Shown here piece by piece: positions 9,560 through 18,676 of a DNA stretch of 64,000 bases. The position numbers and the translations under genes were made by a program. How positions within the stretch are numbered: the stretch's first letter is position 1; each line of letters opens with the position of its first letter. Origin of the DNA: Ignavibacteria bacterium UBA7675. Lineage in GTDB: Bacteria; Bacteroidota; Ignavibacteria; Kapaibacteriales; UB7675. The DNA lies in assembly GCA_002483085.1 (NCBI GenBank), contig DLHF01000075.1, positions 59,986 through 123,985 on the forward strand, given 5' to 3'. The notes under the pieces were generated by a model. That model worked only from the letters and a program-made list of their open reading frames with translations. It did not search any database and had not been told where the DNA came from.

Positions 9560-10489
9560 TTATGAGGTGCACACCGACGACATACCACGAGCAGCAGCAC
9601 GAAAGCGCTCGGGCGATACACCAAAAGCCGCACGGAAGAAACGGCTAAACGTGCTCGGGCTTTCAAAGCCAACGGCAAAACAAACAGATGTAACAGGTAT
9701 ATCGGTTTCGGTGAGAAGTTCACACGCTTTATTAAGGCGTTTTTTTGCGAGATAACGGTTAGGAGTAAGGCCGTACATCTGCCTGAACAGGCGCAAAAAA
9801 TGATGGGTGGAAAGGCACGCAGCCCCTGCAATATCGGCCAGCGTGATGCGCGTAGCGAAGCAAGCGTCCATATACTCGCGCGCACAGCTCAAACGGCGAT
9901 GGAGTTCCAACCGCGTAGAAAGCCGCACTGCGGGTAGATTGGCAAGAAGCTGCCCGATATCTCTCTGTACGGCGAGCATGTGTTCGAGACAGCGGTGAAA
10001 AAGCTCTTCGCTATTATCAAAAGAATTGTGCTGAATTGAGCGGCGCACCTCGGCAAGCAATGGCGAAAGCGCGGAGTCGTGCGGGTACAAACGCTCTACA
10101 AACTGAATAGCACTGTGCCGGTGTGGTTCCGGGTTGTCGGCAAGAACATCAGCAGGCGTAACGAGACCATAGAGCACTGTTTCTGCAAACAGCGGACGAA
10201 AGAACACGCAGAAAGACTCGGCGACCTCGCCGTGCTCTATCCAACTTTCATAGCGTTGTCCGGCGTTGAGCACGAGATACGAAGTAGTATCAACTGGGAA
10301 ATGCTGTGTACCTACACGATAGTGCTCCCGACCGCGAAAGACGCATTTAACCGACAGCGTCCCCTCGTGTTCTGGAAAATATACACCGGATGCCCGCGCG
10401 TTTACGACCATATTTGGCCAGCGGTGTACGGGACAAGGCGCATCCCAATTGATAGGAGCTGCTGGAGAAGGAAGATCGCGTACAATCAT
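9560..10489 (-). CDS. AraC-family transcriptional regulator
   Basis: 309 residues. The C-terminal 100 residues hold the two helix-turn-helix units of AraC/XylS regulators (ITLADIAGAACLSTHHFLRL, then VTSVCFAVGFESPSTFSRFF, ending SPERFR). The N-terminal 200 residues are a cupin-like sensing domain without a recognised ligand. No Shine-Dalgarno is evident. Neighbours are two T9SS-type cargo genes on the same strand, but nothing in the sequence ties it to them. Its target is unknown. Confidence 0.9.
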   Translation of the reverse strand: MIVRDLPSPAAPINWDAPCPVHRWPNMVVNARASGVYFPEHEGTLSVKCVFRGREHYRVGTQHFPVDTTSYLVLNAGQRYESWIEHGEVAESFCVFFRPLFAETVLYGLVTPADVLADNPEPHRHSAIQFVERLYPHDSALSPLLAEVRRSIQHNSFDNSEELFHRCLEHMLAVQRDIGQLLANLPAVRLSTRLELHRRLSCAREYMDACFATRITLADIAGAACLSTHHFLRLFRQMYGLTPNRYLAKKRLNKACELLTETDIPVTSVCFAVGFESPSTFSRFFRAAFGVSPERFRAAARGMSSVCTS

Positions 10490-10582
10490 GCTATAGCTAT
10501 GTGCTCGGAAGAAAAGTTATTGAGCAGAGAGAACACGCGCTTCTTTGAATGGTTACAGTTGCGGTATGGAGCGAATACCAAC

Positions 10583-10640
10583 GCGGCGGTAGTGCGCGCG
10601 GTGCAGAGGCAAAGCGGAGGCTGCGAAGACAGAAGCGCCC
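10583..10640 (-). repeat. dispersed intergenic mosaic repeat, copy R2 (partial)
   Basis: Minus-strand copy with module A (rc of GCGCGGTGCAGAGG, near 10597-10610) and module D (rc of GAAGACAGAAGCGCCC, 10625-10640). It lies between the AraC gene and the downstream end of the next propeller gene. Modules B and C are absent. Confidence 0.6.
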
Positions 10641-10703
10641 ATCGCCTGCAAAAAGGCCCCCGCACACAAGCACAGAGGCCAGAGGAGAGAATTTACAAGG
10701 AGT

Positions 10704-11945
10704 TTATCGGCGAATGGCAAAGGGTATATGCGCTACGCGATGCCCAGCCGTAGTCACTACGCAATAGTACGAGCCTGTGGCAAGCCTGCGGCTGTCAAAG
10801 CTATAGCTGTGGTCGCCTGTAGGCAGTGCTCCGGCTGCCACCACAGCAACGCGTTCACCGGATAGCGCATACACTTCTACTTCTGTTTGCGCTGGTGCTG
10901 GCAAAGAGAATCGTATAGCAACCGCATCGCCATCAACCGGATTGGGAGAAAGCACAAGGCCGAGAGAGCCAGCATCTGTTTCGGCAACGTCTACTACGCT
11001 TTGAGCCGTATGCAGCAGCCCTCGTTCAGTACCAACCCAGAGCGAATTGTCTGCTCCTACAGCAATAGATCGAACACGATCATCGGGCAGCACCCAGTTC
11101 TCTTTTGTGCGTGTTTCCCATGTTGTGCCATCGAAGGAGGACAATCCTTTGGCAGTACCAACCCAGAGCACACCACTACTGTCGAGAGCTGTCGCATACA
11201 CCATGTTGTCGGGCAGCTCGCCACTCTCCACAGAATAGAATGTCCACTGCCCACCTTTGTAATGAGCTAGCCCTTTGGCATCGATGCCCAGCCAGATACT
11301 GCTGTCGTGGTCGCACAGAATATTCCTAATCGCTTGGCTCTGATCATCCAGTCCCGGCACGGTCATCGACGCCCAAGCGCCATTGCTGTAGTGATGCAGC
11401 ATAATTCCCGAAGCAGCCCAGATTGTGTTATCCTTATCGTGTGCCATCGAAACATACCCCCCTCCTGTTTCTTGGCTGCCGAGATGTTTTGTCCATGTTG
11501 TGTCGTTGAGCTCACCGATGCCGGTATAGGAGCACCCCGCCCACACGCGATCATCATTATCCACAGTAACGCCTGTCACCCAATTGGAGGGAATATTAGA
11601 ATTCTGGTCGTTGTAGGATGTTGCTGTTACGCCATCGCAATGCACCAGCGAACCACTGAATAAATCGCAGGCGCACCACACTGTATTATCGGAGGCAATG
11701 CCTATCTGCAACACACCGAATTCACTAAAATTCTTCCAATTCGAGCCGTCGAACAGCGTCAGCCCTCCGCAACTGAGCCAAGCACGGCCAAGCTTATCGA
11801 CCTCTACGCGGTACACGAGGTTGTTGGGTAAATCGGAGTTAGAAACATTATACACCTGCCAAGAGGGCGGAACTTCTATTGCGCGGGCAGGCTGCGCGAG
11901 CGCTATCATAGCGCAGGCCATAATTACCGAAACATACATAAGCAT
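10704..11945 (-). CDS. secreted two-component-propeller repeat protein with T9SS-type sorting domain
   Basis: 413 residues with an N-terminal signal (MLMYVSVIMACAMIALAQPA). Residues about 28-320 are repeats of the form GxLWVGTxxGLxxFDGxxW, the two-component regulator propeller (Reg_prop) signature. The last 80 residues look like a T9SS type A sorting domain (LSPNPVDGDAVAIRFSLP, then LATGSYYCVVTTAGHRV). There is no kinase or DNA-binding part, so this is a free surface propeller rather than a hybrid sensor. AGGACAC lies before the start. Its architecture parallels the protein at 7445-9433, suggesting a shared secretion route. Confidence 0.87.
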   Translation of the reverse strand: MLMYVSVIMACAMIALAQPARAIEVPPSWQVYNVSNSDLPNNLVYRVEVDKLGRAWLSCGGLTLFDGSNWKNFSEFGVLQIGIASDNTVWCACDLFSGSLVHCDGVTATSYNDQNSNIPSNWVTGVTVDNDDRVWAGCSYTGIGELNDTTWTKHLGSQETGGGYVSMAHDKDNTIWAASGIMLHHYSNGAWASMTVPGLDDQSQAIRNILCDHDSSIWLGIDAKGLAHYKGGQWTFYSVESGELPDNMVYATALDSSGVLWVGTAKGLSSFDGTTWETRTKENWVLPDDRVRSIAVGADNSLWVGTERGLLHTAQSVVDVAETDAGSLGLVLSPNPVDGDAVAIRFSLPAPAQTEVEVYALSGERVAVVAAGALPTGDHSYSFDSRRLATGSYYCVVTTAGHRVAHIPFAIRR

Positions 11946-12197
11946 AGTGTGTCCTGTATATCATACATAAAAGCATTGTTGCCGTATAAGAGTATGATCC
12001 TGCGGCGATGTCGCACCCGCACAGTCACATTTTTGCAATTATTCTTCTACTTTGAACCGAATGTAGCACAAGAATTGCTTTTTCGCGATATTACTTCCTG
12101 TTGCATCCCAACAGCGCTTTTTTGCAAAAAAGGAGTGTTCCGAGCTGTGGTGCAGCTATCGTGCATGTTCAATCACGTCTTTTTTTCTTCTATTTCG

Positions 12198-13778
12198 ATG
12201 ACACCTTCCGACGATCTTTTTCGACTCATAAAATCGCTAACGCGATCGGAGAAAGGCTATTTCAGAAAGTATTCGGCGCGCCATGTAGTAGGAGAGCAGA
12301 ACACCTACATCACTCTCTTCAATGCAATAGACCGGCAGGAGCGCTACGACGAAGCAAAAATACGGGAAGACCTGAGCGACCAAGCGTTTATCCGCCGCTT
12401 GCCAGCGCTTAAGAACTACCTCTACACGCTCATTCTGCGAAGCATGCGCTCCTACAATGCCGATGCTTCCAATTCCCGGCGTCTGCGCGGCCTGCTGGAC
12501 GACTACGCCACGCTCATGGACAGGAACCTGCACGACCAAGCAAAAAAAATATTAGATCGCGCACGCGTAATGGCAGACCGCTACGACCTGAACTACTACA
12601 AACCTGTTATCGAAGGCTCCGCAAGAAAACTTCAAGCAGCACAATTCATGTCGGGCACGACGAGCGAACGCATGGAGCAAAGCCTTGCGCTCGAACGCCT
12701 TGCGCTGGAAGAGCTGTTGCGATTTAATGGTTTGGAAACTATCAATAAGCGCCTGTTCAAGCACATCTCGGAACAGGGGCCACGCAGTGCAGACTCGGCA
12801 GAGTTGCGCGCTATTCTCACCGACCCTCTCATGGCGGAGTACCGCGATTTGCAATGGCCAGCATCGCGCTTCATTTTTTACCAGATACGCTCTACATATG
12901 CTTACTATATCCGCGACTACAAAGAAAGCGCGCTCTATATCAGGGAAGCTCTTCGCCTGTTAGAAAATCACCCGCAGTACGCAGCCAGCTATCCATTCGT
13001 AGCGTCGTCGCTTCTGCATAATCTCGCCAGCCTGTGCATACTGCTGCACCAGCCCGAAGACGCCGCCCTCTATATTGAACAGCTTCGAGCACTACCCGAC
13101 AAAGCATATGTCAACGCAATGGAGCGTTTCACATCAGTGCGGGTCAATGAACTAGTTCTCTATCTAAAATTTGGCGACTTTGCGGCCCTCCGCTGCCTGC
13201 TGCCTGTGCTACACCAAGAGCTCCTCGCATTCCGCGACACATTGACATCCTACTACCAGCGATACATTGCCTACCATACTGGCTGGGCATATATCGCTCT
13301 CGGCGAGCCTGCTAAAGCGATTGAGCATCTCAACACCGTGCTCAACGACCGCTCGGCAGACGTGCGCGAAGACCTGTACTGCTTTGCGCGAATACTCAAT
13401 CTATTAGTGCATTACGAGCTTGGCAATACCGAACTTCTGCGCTCGGATGTACGCTCTACGTGGCGGTATCTTGTGCAGAAGCAGCGTCTGTATCGTTTCG
13501 AGACTCTACTTGTGCAGTTTATAAAGAAAGCAATAGCAGCATCGTCGCCAAAAGCAGTGCAGAAGGAGTTTACAGCGCTGCGGCAGGAGCTTGTGGCGCT
13601 ACAGAGCGATCCCTTTGAAAGCAGAGCTTTTACGTACTTCCACTTTATTCCGTGGTTAGATAGCAGGATAGAAGGGGTGAGCTTTGCAGAGGCAGTGGAG
13701 CGCTATGTGCAAAGGGAAAGCAAAGGGTTGCCAGATGGCAACCCTTTGCAGAATAACAGTTCTGCCTCTAATGGTTAG
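12198..13778 (+). CDS. large alpha-helical cytoplasmic protein, TPR-like, unknown function
   Basis: 526 residues from the ATG at 12198. The frame extends 83 codons further up, but that stretch is cysteine/phenylalanine-rich and does not look like protein, so the later start is preferred. The start (MTPSDDLFRLIKSLTRSEKG) is followed by long amphipathic helices rich in Leu, Tyr and Arg with TPR-like spacing (for example GWAYIALGEPAKAIEHLNTV near 370). There is no signal peptide or catalytic motif. No Shine-Dalgarno is visible. Its stop overlaps the end of the convergent outer-membrane gene by four bases. Family unknown to me; a scaffold role is only a guess. Confidence 0.82.
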   Translation: MTPSDDLFRLIKSLTRSEKGYFRKYSARHVVGEQNTYITLFNAIDRQERYDEAKIREDLSDQAFIRRLPALKNYLYTLILRSMRSYNADASNSRRLRGLLDDYATLMDRNLHDQAKKILDRARVMADRYDLNYYKPVIEGSARKLQAAQFMSGTTSERMEQSLALERLALEELLRFNGLETINKRLFKHISEQGPRSADSAELRAILTDPLMAEYRDLQWPASRFIFYQIRSTYAYYIRDYKESALYIREALRLLENHPQYAASYPFVASSLLHNLASLCILLHQPEDAALYIEQLRALPDKAYVNAMERFTSVRVNELVLYLKFGDFAALRCLLPVLHQELLAFRDTLTSYYQRYIAYHTGWAYIALGEPAKAIEHLNTVLNDRSADVREDLYCFARILNLLVHYELGNTELLRSDVRSTWRYLVQKQRLYRFETLLVQFIKKAIAASSPKAVQKEFTALRQELVALQSDPFESRAFTYFHFIPWLDSRIEGVSFAEAVERYVQRESKGLPDGNPLQNNSSASNG

Positions 13779-15082
13779 AGGCCAATACCAAACACGTAGC
13801 TGAATCCTAAAGAAAGCGCTGCTGGTTTGGGGTTCAGTCCTTCGTCGGGCACGGATATTTTATGATCGTTCTCATCCAGTTTATCTTCGTATGCGTACTC
13901 ATATGCCTTATAGTCTTTGAACAAACCTGTTAGTGCATAACTGGCCTGCACGTTGAACAGGAATTTACCGCTGGGATTGTCGATCAGGGGAATTGAGCCG
14001 CCAAGACGAACTTCTATAAGTGTGGCGAGTGAGTCAACGTAGTCCACAGAGAAGCCTTCTTTTCTCGACACATTGTGCAGAGGGTGATAGCTTTTTCCGC
14101 GTTCGCTTTCCATCGAAGCACTGAGCGGCATACCAATATTGATACCGAGCGTAAAGCCGTTGAGGTTAAAACCTGGCGAAATATTAAAATAGCTATACGA
14201 TTCAATAAAATTGGTAGAGTCGCTCTGAAACTTGCTGTCTTCCGGCTTTACTTGATATCCCAGCGAGGAATGGCCGAGATCAAGTGTAAAGCCGATGTTG
14301 GACCCCTTCCCAAACGGAACCACAGTACTCACGCCAAAGTCGGGTGTGCTATTGAACACAACACCAGTCTTGTGGCCATCGCCTATTACTGTATTGATGC
14401 TGGGTTTCGCGTGGATATAAGGACCAACATAGATACGATAGCGGTCTGCATTACCGCCAGAAGCCGATGCATCGCTGCGTTCATCAGCCGATGAAGACTG
14501 GCTGCCCGCTCGGCGACCGACTCCGCCAAAAGTAAAATCGAGACCGCCTGCCAAGTAGAACGGATAGCCAATGGTCGCACGAAGGTTGACAAGCGGCGAC
14601 ACCTCGTAGTGGGCACCGATCTGACCAGTAAAACCTACACCTGAAGCATAAGCTGCGGCAAAAACACCTTCTTCTTCCTTGCCATCGACCAAGTATGCAG
14701 CATCCCAGTTGAAATAGCCCACACCTAATTTGATAAACGGATCAAAAGCCTCACCGGGAGTAAAGTGGTATGAACCAGCTACCAATCCGGCGAACAGAGT
14801 GTACTGAAGCTCTATACCGCCCATTGCGGCGCCAAAACCGCCGAAATCCTCAGTAAATGAGGTGTAGCCCAAATCAACACCGAGGCTGATATTGTCAGTA
14901 ATACCATGATCGGCTGATGCACCAAAACCAAGCGCACCACCAATACCAAAGCCCAGTGTAGGCCCCACATAGGTTTTGCCTTTCTGAAAGCCAACGCCTT
15001 GGGCAGAGGCATCGGAAAGCGAGCAAGCTGCCAGAGCAAGCGCAAGAAGCGAGGTACATAATTTGTTACGCGAAAGGATCAT
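13775..15082 (-). CDS. outer-membrane beta-barrel protein
   Basis: 435 residues with a signal peptide (LLALALAACSLSDASAQ; the Cys is not in a good lipobox). Alternating glycine/aromatic strands run through the mature part (YVGPTLGFGIGGALGFGASA; SLGFSYVFGIGL at the very end), as in OmpA-like or porin-family barrels. A low-complexity acidic/serine segment lies near 190-205. AGGACAT precedes the start. The exact family is not assignable by eye; location in the outer membrane is inferred. Confidence 0.8.
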   Translation of the reverse strand: MILSRNKLCTSLLALALAACSLSDASAQGVGFQKGKTYVGPTLGFGIGGALGFGASADHGITDNISLGVDLGYTSFTEDFGGFGAAMGGIELQYTLFAGLVAGSYHFTPGEAFDPFIKLGVGYFNWDAAYLVDGKEEEGVFAAAYASGVGFTGQIGAHYEVSPLVNLRATIGYPFYLAGGLDFTFGGVGRRAGSQSSSADERSDASASGGNADRYRIYVGPYIHAKPSINTVIGDGHKTGVVFNSTPDFGVSTVVPFGKGSNIGFTLDLGHSSLGYQVKPEDSKFQSDSTNFIESYSYFNISPGFNLNGFTLGINIGMPLSASMESERGKSYHPLHNVSRKEGFSVDYVDSLATLIEVRLGGSIPLIDNPSGKFLFNVQASYALTGLFKDYKAYEYAYEDKLDENDHKISVPDEGLNPKPAALSLGFSYVFGIGL

Positions 15083-15707
15083 ACAGATGTCCTGAAAGGT
15101 GGAAAATAAAAGAAATGCGATGTATTATAAATAGATGAGAAGCCTAACTAACAGTACAGGGCAAAAACAAATGGAAACACGAACATGTCTTTCAGACCCA
15201 ATGAAATTACAGTGATTTACATAGGTTCGGAGTTAGGTAACGTATCCGATAGTGTCTATAAAGGTGTAATTTCACAACGCCAGAAGACCGAATCTACGAC
15301 GATAGGTTGTCAAAAGATGTGCGAATTTAGGCGTCTTCATTCATTGTGTCAAGTAAAAAGTACCTTGCATACTTCTATGCGATCCAAGAGCACCCTTGCT
15401 TTGCCTTCATTTTCAACAGTCTGATTGGCTCAAAATACTCCGCTCTTCTCAAAATGTTCGCTATTTGCTCACCAAATACGGCGGTGGGTTCGTTCCCTTC
15501 AAGAGTGGCTCTCTCCTGTAATAAATTTTCTATCAGAGCAGCAATACAGATACTTTTCGTCTTGCATTCAGTACATCCGGAAGAAGCACGGCACAGGAGC
15601 GGTCTTCTGCCCTCTGGTAGATTGCCTCCGAGCAGCATCTGATTGCTTGTCACAGAGAAATATCCCCGGCAGGCTAGAGCTCTATGCTGTTGGCGCACGC
15701 CAGCCCG
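15083..15707. other. 625-base intergenic region, no confident gene
   Basis: Between the outer-membrane protein start and the sensor kinase stop, both minus. The left part is AT-rich and should hold the promoter of the outer-membrane gene. The rest contains only a doubtful minus-strand coding remnant (see 15327-15575). I find no terminator or dispersed-repeat modules that hold up. Confidence 0.5.
15327..15575 (-). pseudogene. possible short broken coding remnant
   Basis: On the minus strand the frame reads ALIENLLQERATLEGNEPTA and continues with protein-like sequence to a TAG (15375-15377). Beyond this it remains plausible for 15 more codons (KYARYFLLDTMNEDA) to a TAA at 15327. No convincing start or ribosome binding site is visible. 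It could be the end of a decayed gene or chance; confidence is low. Confidence 0.2.
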
Positions 15708-17936
15708 CTACAGATCAGTTTTCTTCTGGTCGTGAGCAACTACAGCGGGAAGCTCGACAAAGAATGTAGCGCCTTTACCCGGTGCGCTTTCGCACCATAT
15801 TCGGCCCCCCATCATCTCCGTCAGCTTTTTTACGATGGACAGACCGAGCCCGGTAGAATGCTCGCCGCCCGTTGGCTTTGCCGAAAGACGTTCAAATTTC
15901 CCAAAAAGGCGCTGTTGGTCGGCTTCCGTAAGCCCCGGGCCTTCGTCCTGCACAGCAATACGCAGCATTGGCATCCTCAGTCTGCTGTTGGTGTGTGTGG
16001 AAAGTTCTGTCCCGGGAAGAACGCGCACAGAGATAGTAGTGTCGGATGGCGAGAATTTTACGGCATTGGACACCAGGTTATCGAGAATATCATGCGCCAT
16101 TGTCGCGTCGGCAATGATGCAAGCAGAAGATTCTACGCCTTCGGTAACAAGCCGGATGCCCTTGGCCAGAGCTCGCCTACCGTACTCCTGCACAATCGGA
16201 GAAAGCAAGGGTTCTATGGCTATCACTTCCGGCACAAATTCTACTCCACCGGATTCAATGGAGTTGCTTTGGAGCAGCTTTAGCACGAGGTCCTCCATAC
16301 GCCAAGCAGATGCTTCTATCCACTCTAAATTTTTGTTGAGTTCATCCTTTGGCATCCGTTCGCTATTCATGCGCAGCATAGAAGCAGCCATGATAATAAG
16401 CGATAGCGGATTTTTCAGACCGTGGACTGCAATGCCGATGAACTCATCCTTGTCGCGGTTGAGGTGCTCCAACGCGATAGATTTATCTAATAGCTGGTCG
16501 TGTGCCCTGCGAATGGTTTGAGCATACTCCTCTATATCTTGCTTTTGCCGTAATATCTCGGCATTGGCCGCTGCCAGCTCTACGTTTTTCAGACGGTATA
16601 TTTCCGTCTCTTTTGCTGCTTGCTGTACTTCGTAGAATACCTGAAGACTTTTTTGGCGAATGATGGCCTGCTCGTTAAAAAATGCTTTTTGTAGAGTGTA
16701 GAACTGCCGGTGATGGTATAAAGCCTTTGCGAGATTGCCGCTTTTCTCGTACACATCGGCAAGCTGTTCGTGAATCTCAAAGATAACGGCGTTGGACTGA
16801 AGCTCTTCGGCCAATACCAACCCCTCGGATAAATTGACAAGAGCTTCGTCGTACAGTCCCCGCTCTGCATTTGTTATACCAATAGTCACCAATGTGTCTA
16901 CTTCTCCATGGCGATACCCAATCGCACGGCGCAGCACTAAGCTCTCTTCATAGTATTCCATTGCCCGGTCGTACTGCCCGCGTTTGCTACAGAGCTGTCC
17001 AAGCGAGACTAATACATAGGATTCAATCCTTTTTTCGCCGGTTGATCGGGCAATCTCAAACGCATCTACAGCGTATTGTTCGGAGTGGTCGTAGTTGCCC
17101 ATATCAAATTCTACGCTGGCAAGGTTGGTGAGGGCGTGCATTTGCCCGTTTTTGTTGTTGATTCCTCTGTTTATTTCGAGCGTGTGTAGGAAGTATTCTT
17201 TTGCTTCTTTATTCTCTCCCTGCCGTCGATGTAAAATTCCTATGTTTACTAATGCGGCACTCTCGCCTATTTTGTCGCCGTACTCTCTGGTAAGCAGCAA
17301 AGCGGAATTGCTGTACTCCAACCCCTTTTCGTAATCGCCAAGTGTTGTGTACACCATACCGAGATTGTTGAGCACACCAAGCATTTCGCTGATACTCGAC
17401 GCCAATCTTGCAGCAGCTAGGCTTTGCAGAAAATAGTCGAGAGCTTTTGGATAGTCGCCCATCGACCACTGAATCTGTCCTGCCGCGCCCAGAATAGCAC
17501 CTTTTGCCTCCGGGTCGTCTGTTCTTGTCAATAGTTCTATCCCCTGCTCTACAAGTGCCATCGCCTCGGGATATTCTCCTAATGCCATATGAGCTTTGGT
17601 CAGCGTCGACAGCATGTGTATCCGCCCCGGTATGTATCCTACTTCTTCAAAGAGCACAAGTGCTTCGGCTCCTTGAGTAAGTGCCTTGGCAAATCCAGAA
17701 GAACGCGCACCCACTGATGCAAGGATCAGCAGCGCTGTTGCAAGCTCTTGTTTGTGACAAAACGAGGAGGGGTGTTCCTGTAAAAAACTACGGCAGTGTT
17801 GCAAAGCCTCTTCTGCCAAGCAACGAGCTTTTTCAGAATCAATTCTGCGAACGGCCCACGCCTGTGCGTTGAGAGTCCGCAGATGTTCTTCGGCGGGATC
17901 GGCAGAACGCCGACCATGGACAGTGCTGTTAGTCAT
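15708..17936 (-). CDS. TPR-repeat sensor histidine kinase
   Basis: 742 residues. Residues about 40-400 are eight or nine tetratricopeptide repeats of the long Rap/TPR_12 type (SMGDYPKALDYFLQSLAAAR; KRGQYDRAMEYYEESLVLRR). A coiled-coil linker (about 420-490) leads to a HisKA domain with phospho-accepting His near 504 (AVHGLKNPLSLI). An HATPase_c domain follows with N box (DNLVSNAVKFS), G1 (DEGPGL), F box (LFGKFERL) and G2 (GLGLSIVKKL). There are no membrane segments, so sensing is cytoplasmic, presumably through the TPRs. No receiver or response regulator gene is adjacent; the kinase appears orphaned. Confidence 0.9.
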   Translation of the reverse strand: MTNSTVHGRRSADPAEEHLRTLNAQAWAVRRIDSEKARCLAEEALQHCRSFLQEHPSSFCHKQELATALLILASVGARSSGFAKALTQGAEALVLFEEVGYIPGRIHMLSTLTKAHMALGEYPEAMALVEQGIELLTRTDDPEAKGAILGAAGQIQWSMGDYPKALDYFLQSLAAARLASSISEMLGVLNNLGMVYTTLGDYEKGLEYSNSALLLTREYGDKIGESAALVNIGILHRRQGENKEAKEYFLHTLEINRGINNKNGQMHALTNLASVEFDMGNYDHSEQYAVDAFEIARSTGEKRIESYVLVSLGQLCSKRGQYDRAMEYYEESLVLRRAIGYRHGEVDTLVTIGITNAERGLYDEALVNLSEGLVLAEELQSNAVIFEIHEQLADVYEKSGNLAKALYHHRQFYTLQKAFFNEQAIIRQKSLQVFYEVQQAAKETEIYRLKNVELAAANAEILRQKQDIEEYAQTIRRAHDQLLDKSIALEHLNRDKDEFIGIAVHGLKNPLSLIIMAASMLRMNSERMPKDELNKNLEWIEASAWRMEDLVLKLLQSNSIESGGVEFVPEVIAIEPLLSPIVQEYGRRALAKGIRLVTEGVESSACIIADATMAHDILDNLVSNAVKFSPSDTTISVRVLPGTELSTHTNSRLRMPMLRIAVQDEGPGLTEADQQRLFGKFERLSAKPTGGEHSTGLGLSIVKKLTEMMGGRIWCESAPGKGATFFVELPAVVAHDQKKTDL

Positions 17937-18383
17937 AGCAGTGCTCGCACCGTAAAGGAGAAGGGTTATCTCTATCCATGAACAGAGGTGTTGCTTTGTA
18001 GCACAAAGCTACTGTATCTGGGTACACAGCCTGCTGTTATGGCATTTACTGACAATGCCTGCCACGGACATTGGTAGCCTGACTGCGAACGGCATCGCGT
18101 TTGGCTTCCTAATATACATTCTACCCGCGAAAACACAAGCAATTTGGAGGGGTTATCGACGCAGAGCGGACAGACTGAACAAAGGGAAGAAAAATTATAT
18201 GTTTCAACAAATGCTTATAGGCAGTGCAGAAAGGCAAGAACCGGAATTGATGGCGTTGGTCTGTTCTGCATCACGACCGAGCAATAGGCGGCCAATCAAT
18301 CGCTGCCGCAGAAGATTGCCTGCCGCCACTGCCTACCAATAACGGTTCTGAAACAGTCGATGTCGTTGCCCGAACGAAGAGCT

Positions 18384-18423
18384 GCTGTCGCCAGACGCCT
18401 CGTCCGCGCATCGCTCTTACGAT
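18384..18423 (-). repeat. dispersed repeat fragment, copy R3
   Basis: Shares CTGTCGCCAG, then CTCGTCCGCGCATCG and TCTTACGAT with 40508-40548. CTGTCGCC is the core of module B (minus orientation). Confidence 0.55.
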
Positions 18424-18617
18424 GTGCCAGCGATGAAGGCCGACGTCGCATTTGTCACCCATAGGAACGGTGCCAGGACGAGCTTGCGATAACTTCCAAC
18501 GCGGCAGCGGTACAGCAACCAAAAGCCAAGGCAGAGACGAAAGCGCCTACCATTGTAGAGTCATGCTCTTCTCTACGGCTTTGCGATTCTTCTTCTTGGG
18601 AATTCCTGTGTTCTTCA

Positions 18618-18653
18618 CAAAAAAGCCGCTCCGGATTGCTCCGAAACGGCTTT
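18618..18653 (-). terminator. rho-independent terminator after nrdJ
   Basis: The minus strand gives stem AAAGCCG / CGGCTTT with an inner CGGAG-type pairing and then a T run (18618-18624). It lies 24 bases downstream of the reductase stop. Confidence 0.85.
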
Positions 18654-18676
18654 GTCTTTCCGCGAGAAGAGGCTGA

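Larger units (their letters stand above)
17937..18676. other. 740-base intergenic region with a repeat fragment and a terminator
   Basis: Contains the promoter side of the sensor kinase, copy R3 of the dispersed repeat (18384-18423) and the ribonucleotide reductase terminator (18618-18653). Short open frames here lack start signals and protein character. Confidence 0.55.

Noticed and set aside
18055..18676. Short frames between the sensor kinase and nrdJ
   Set aside because: They cover repeat R3 and the terminator and have no ribosome site or protein-like composition.
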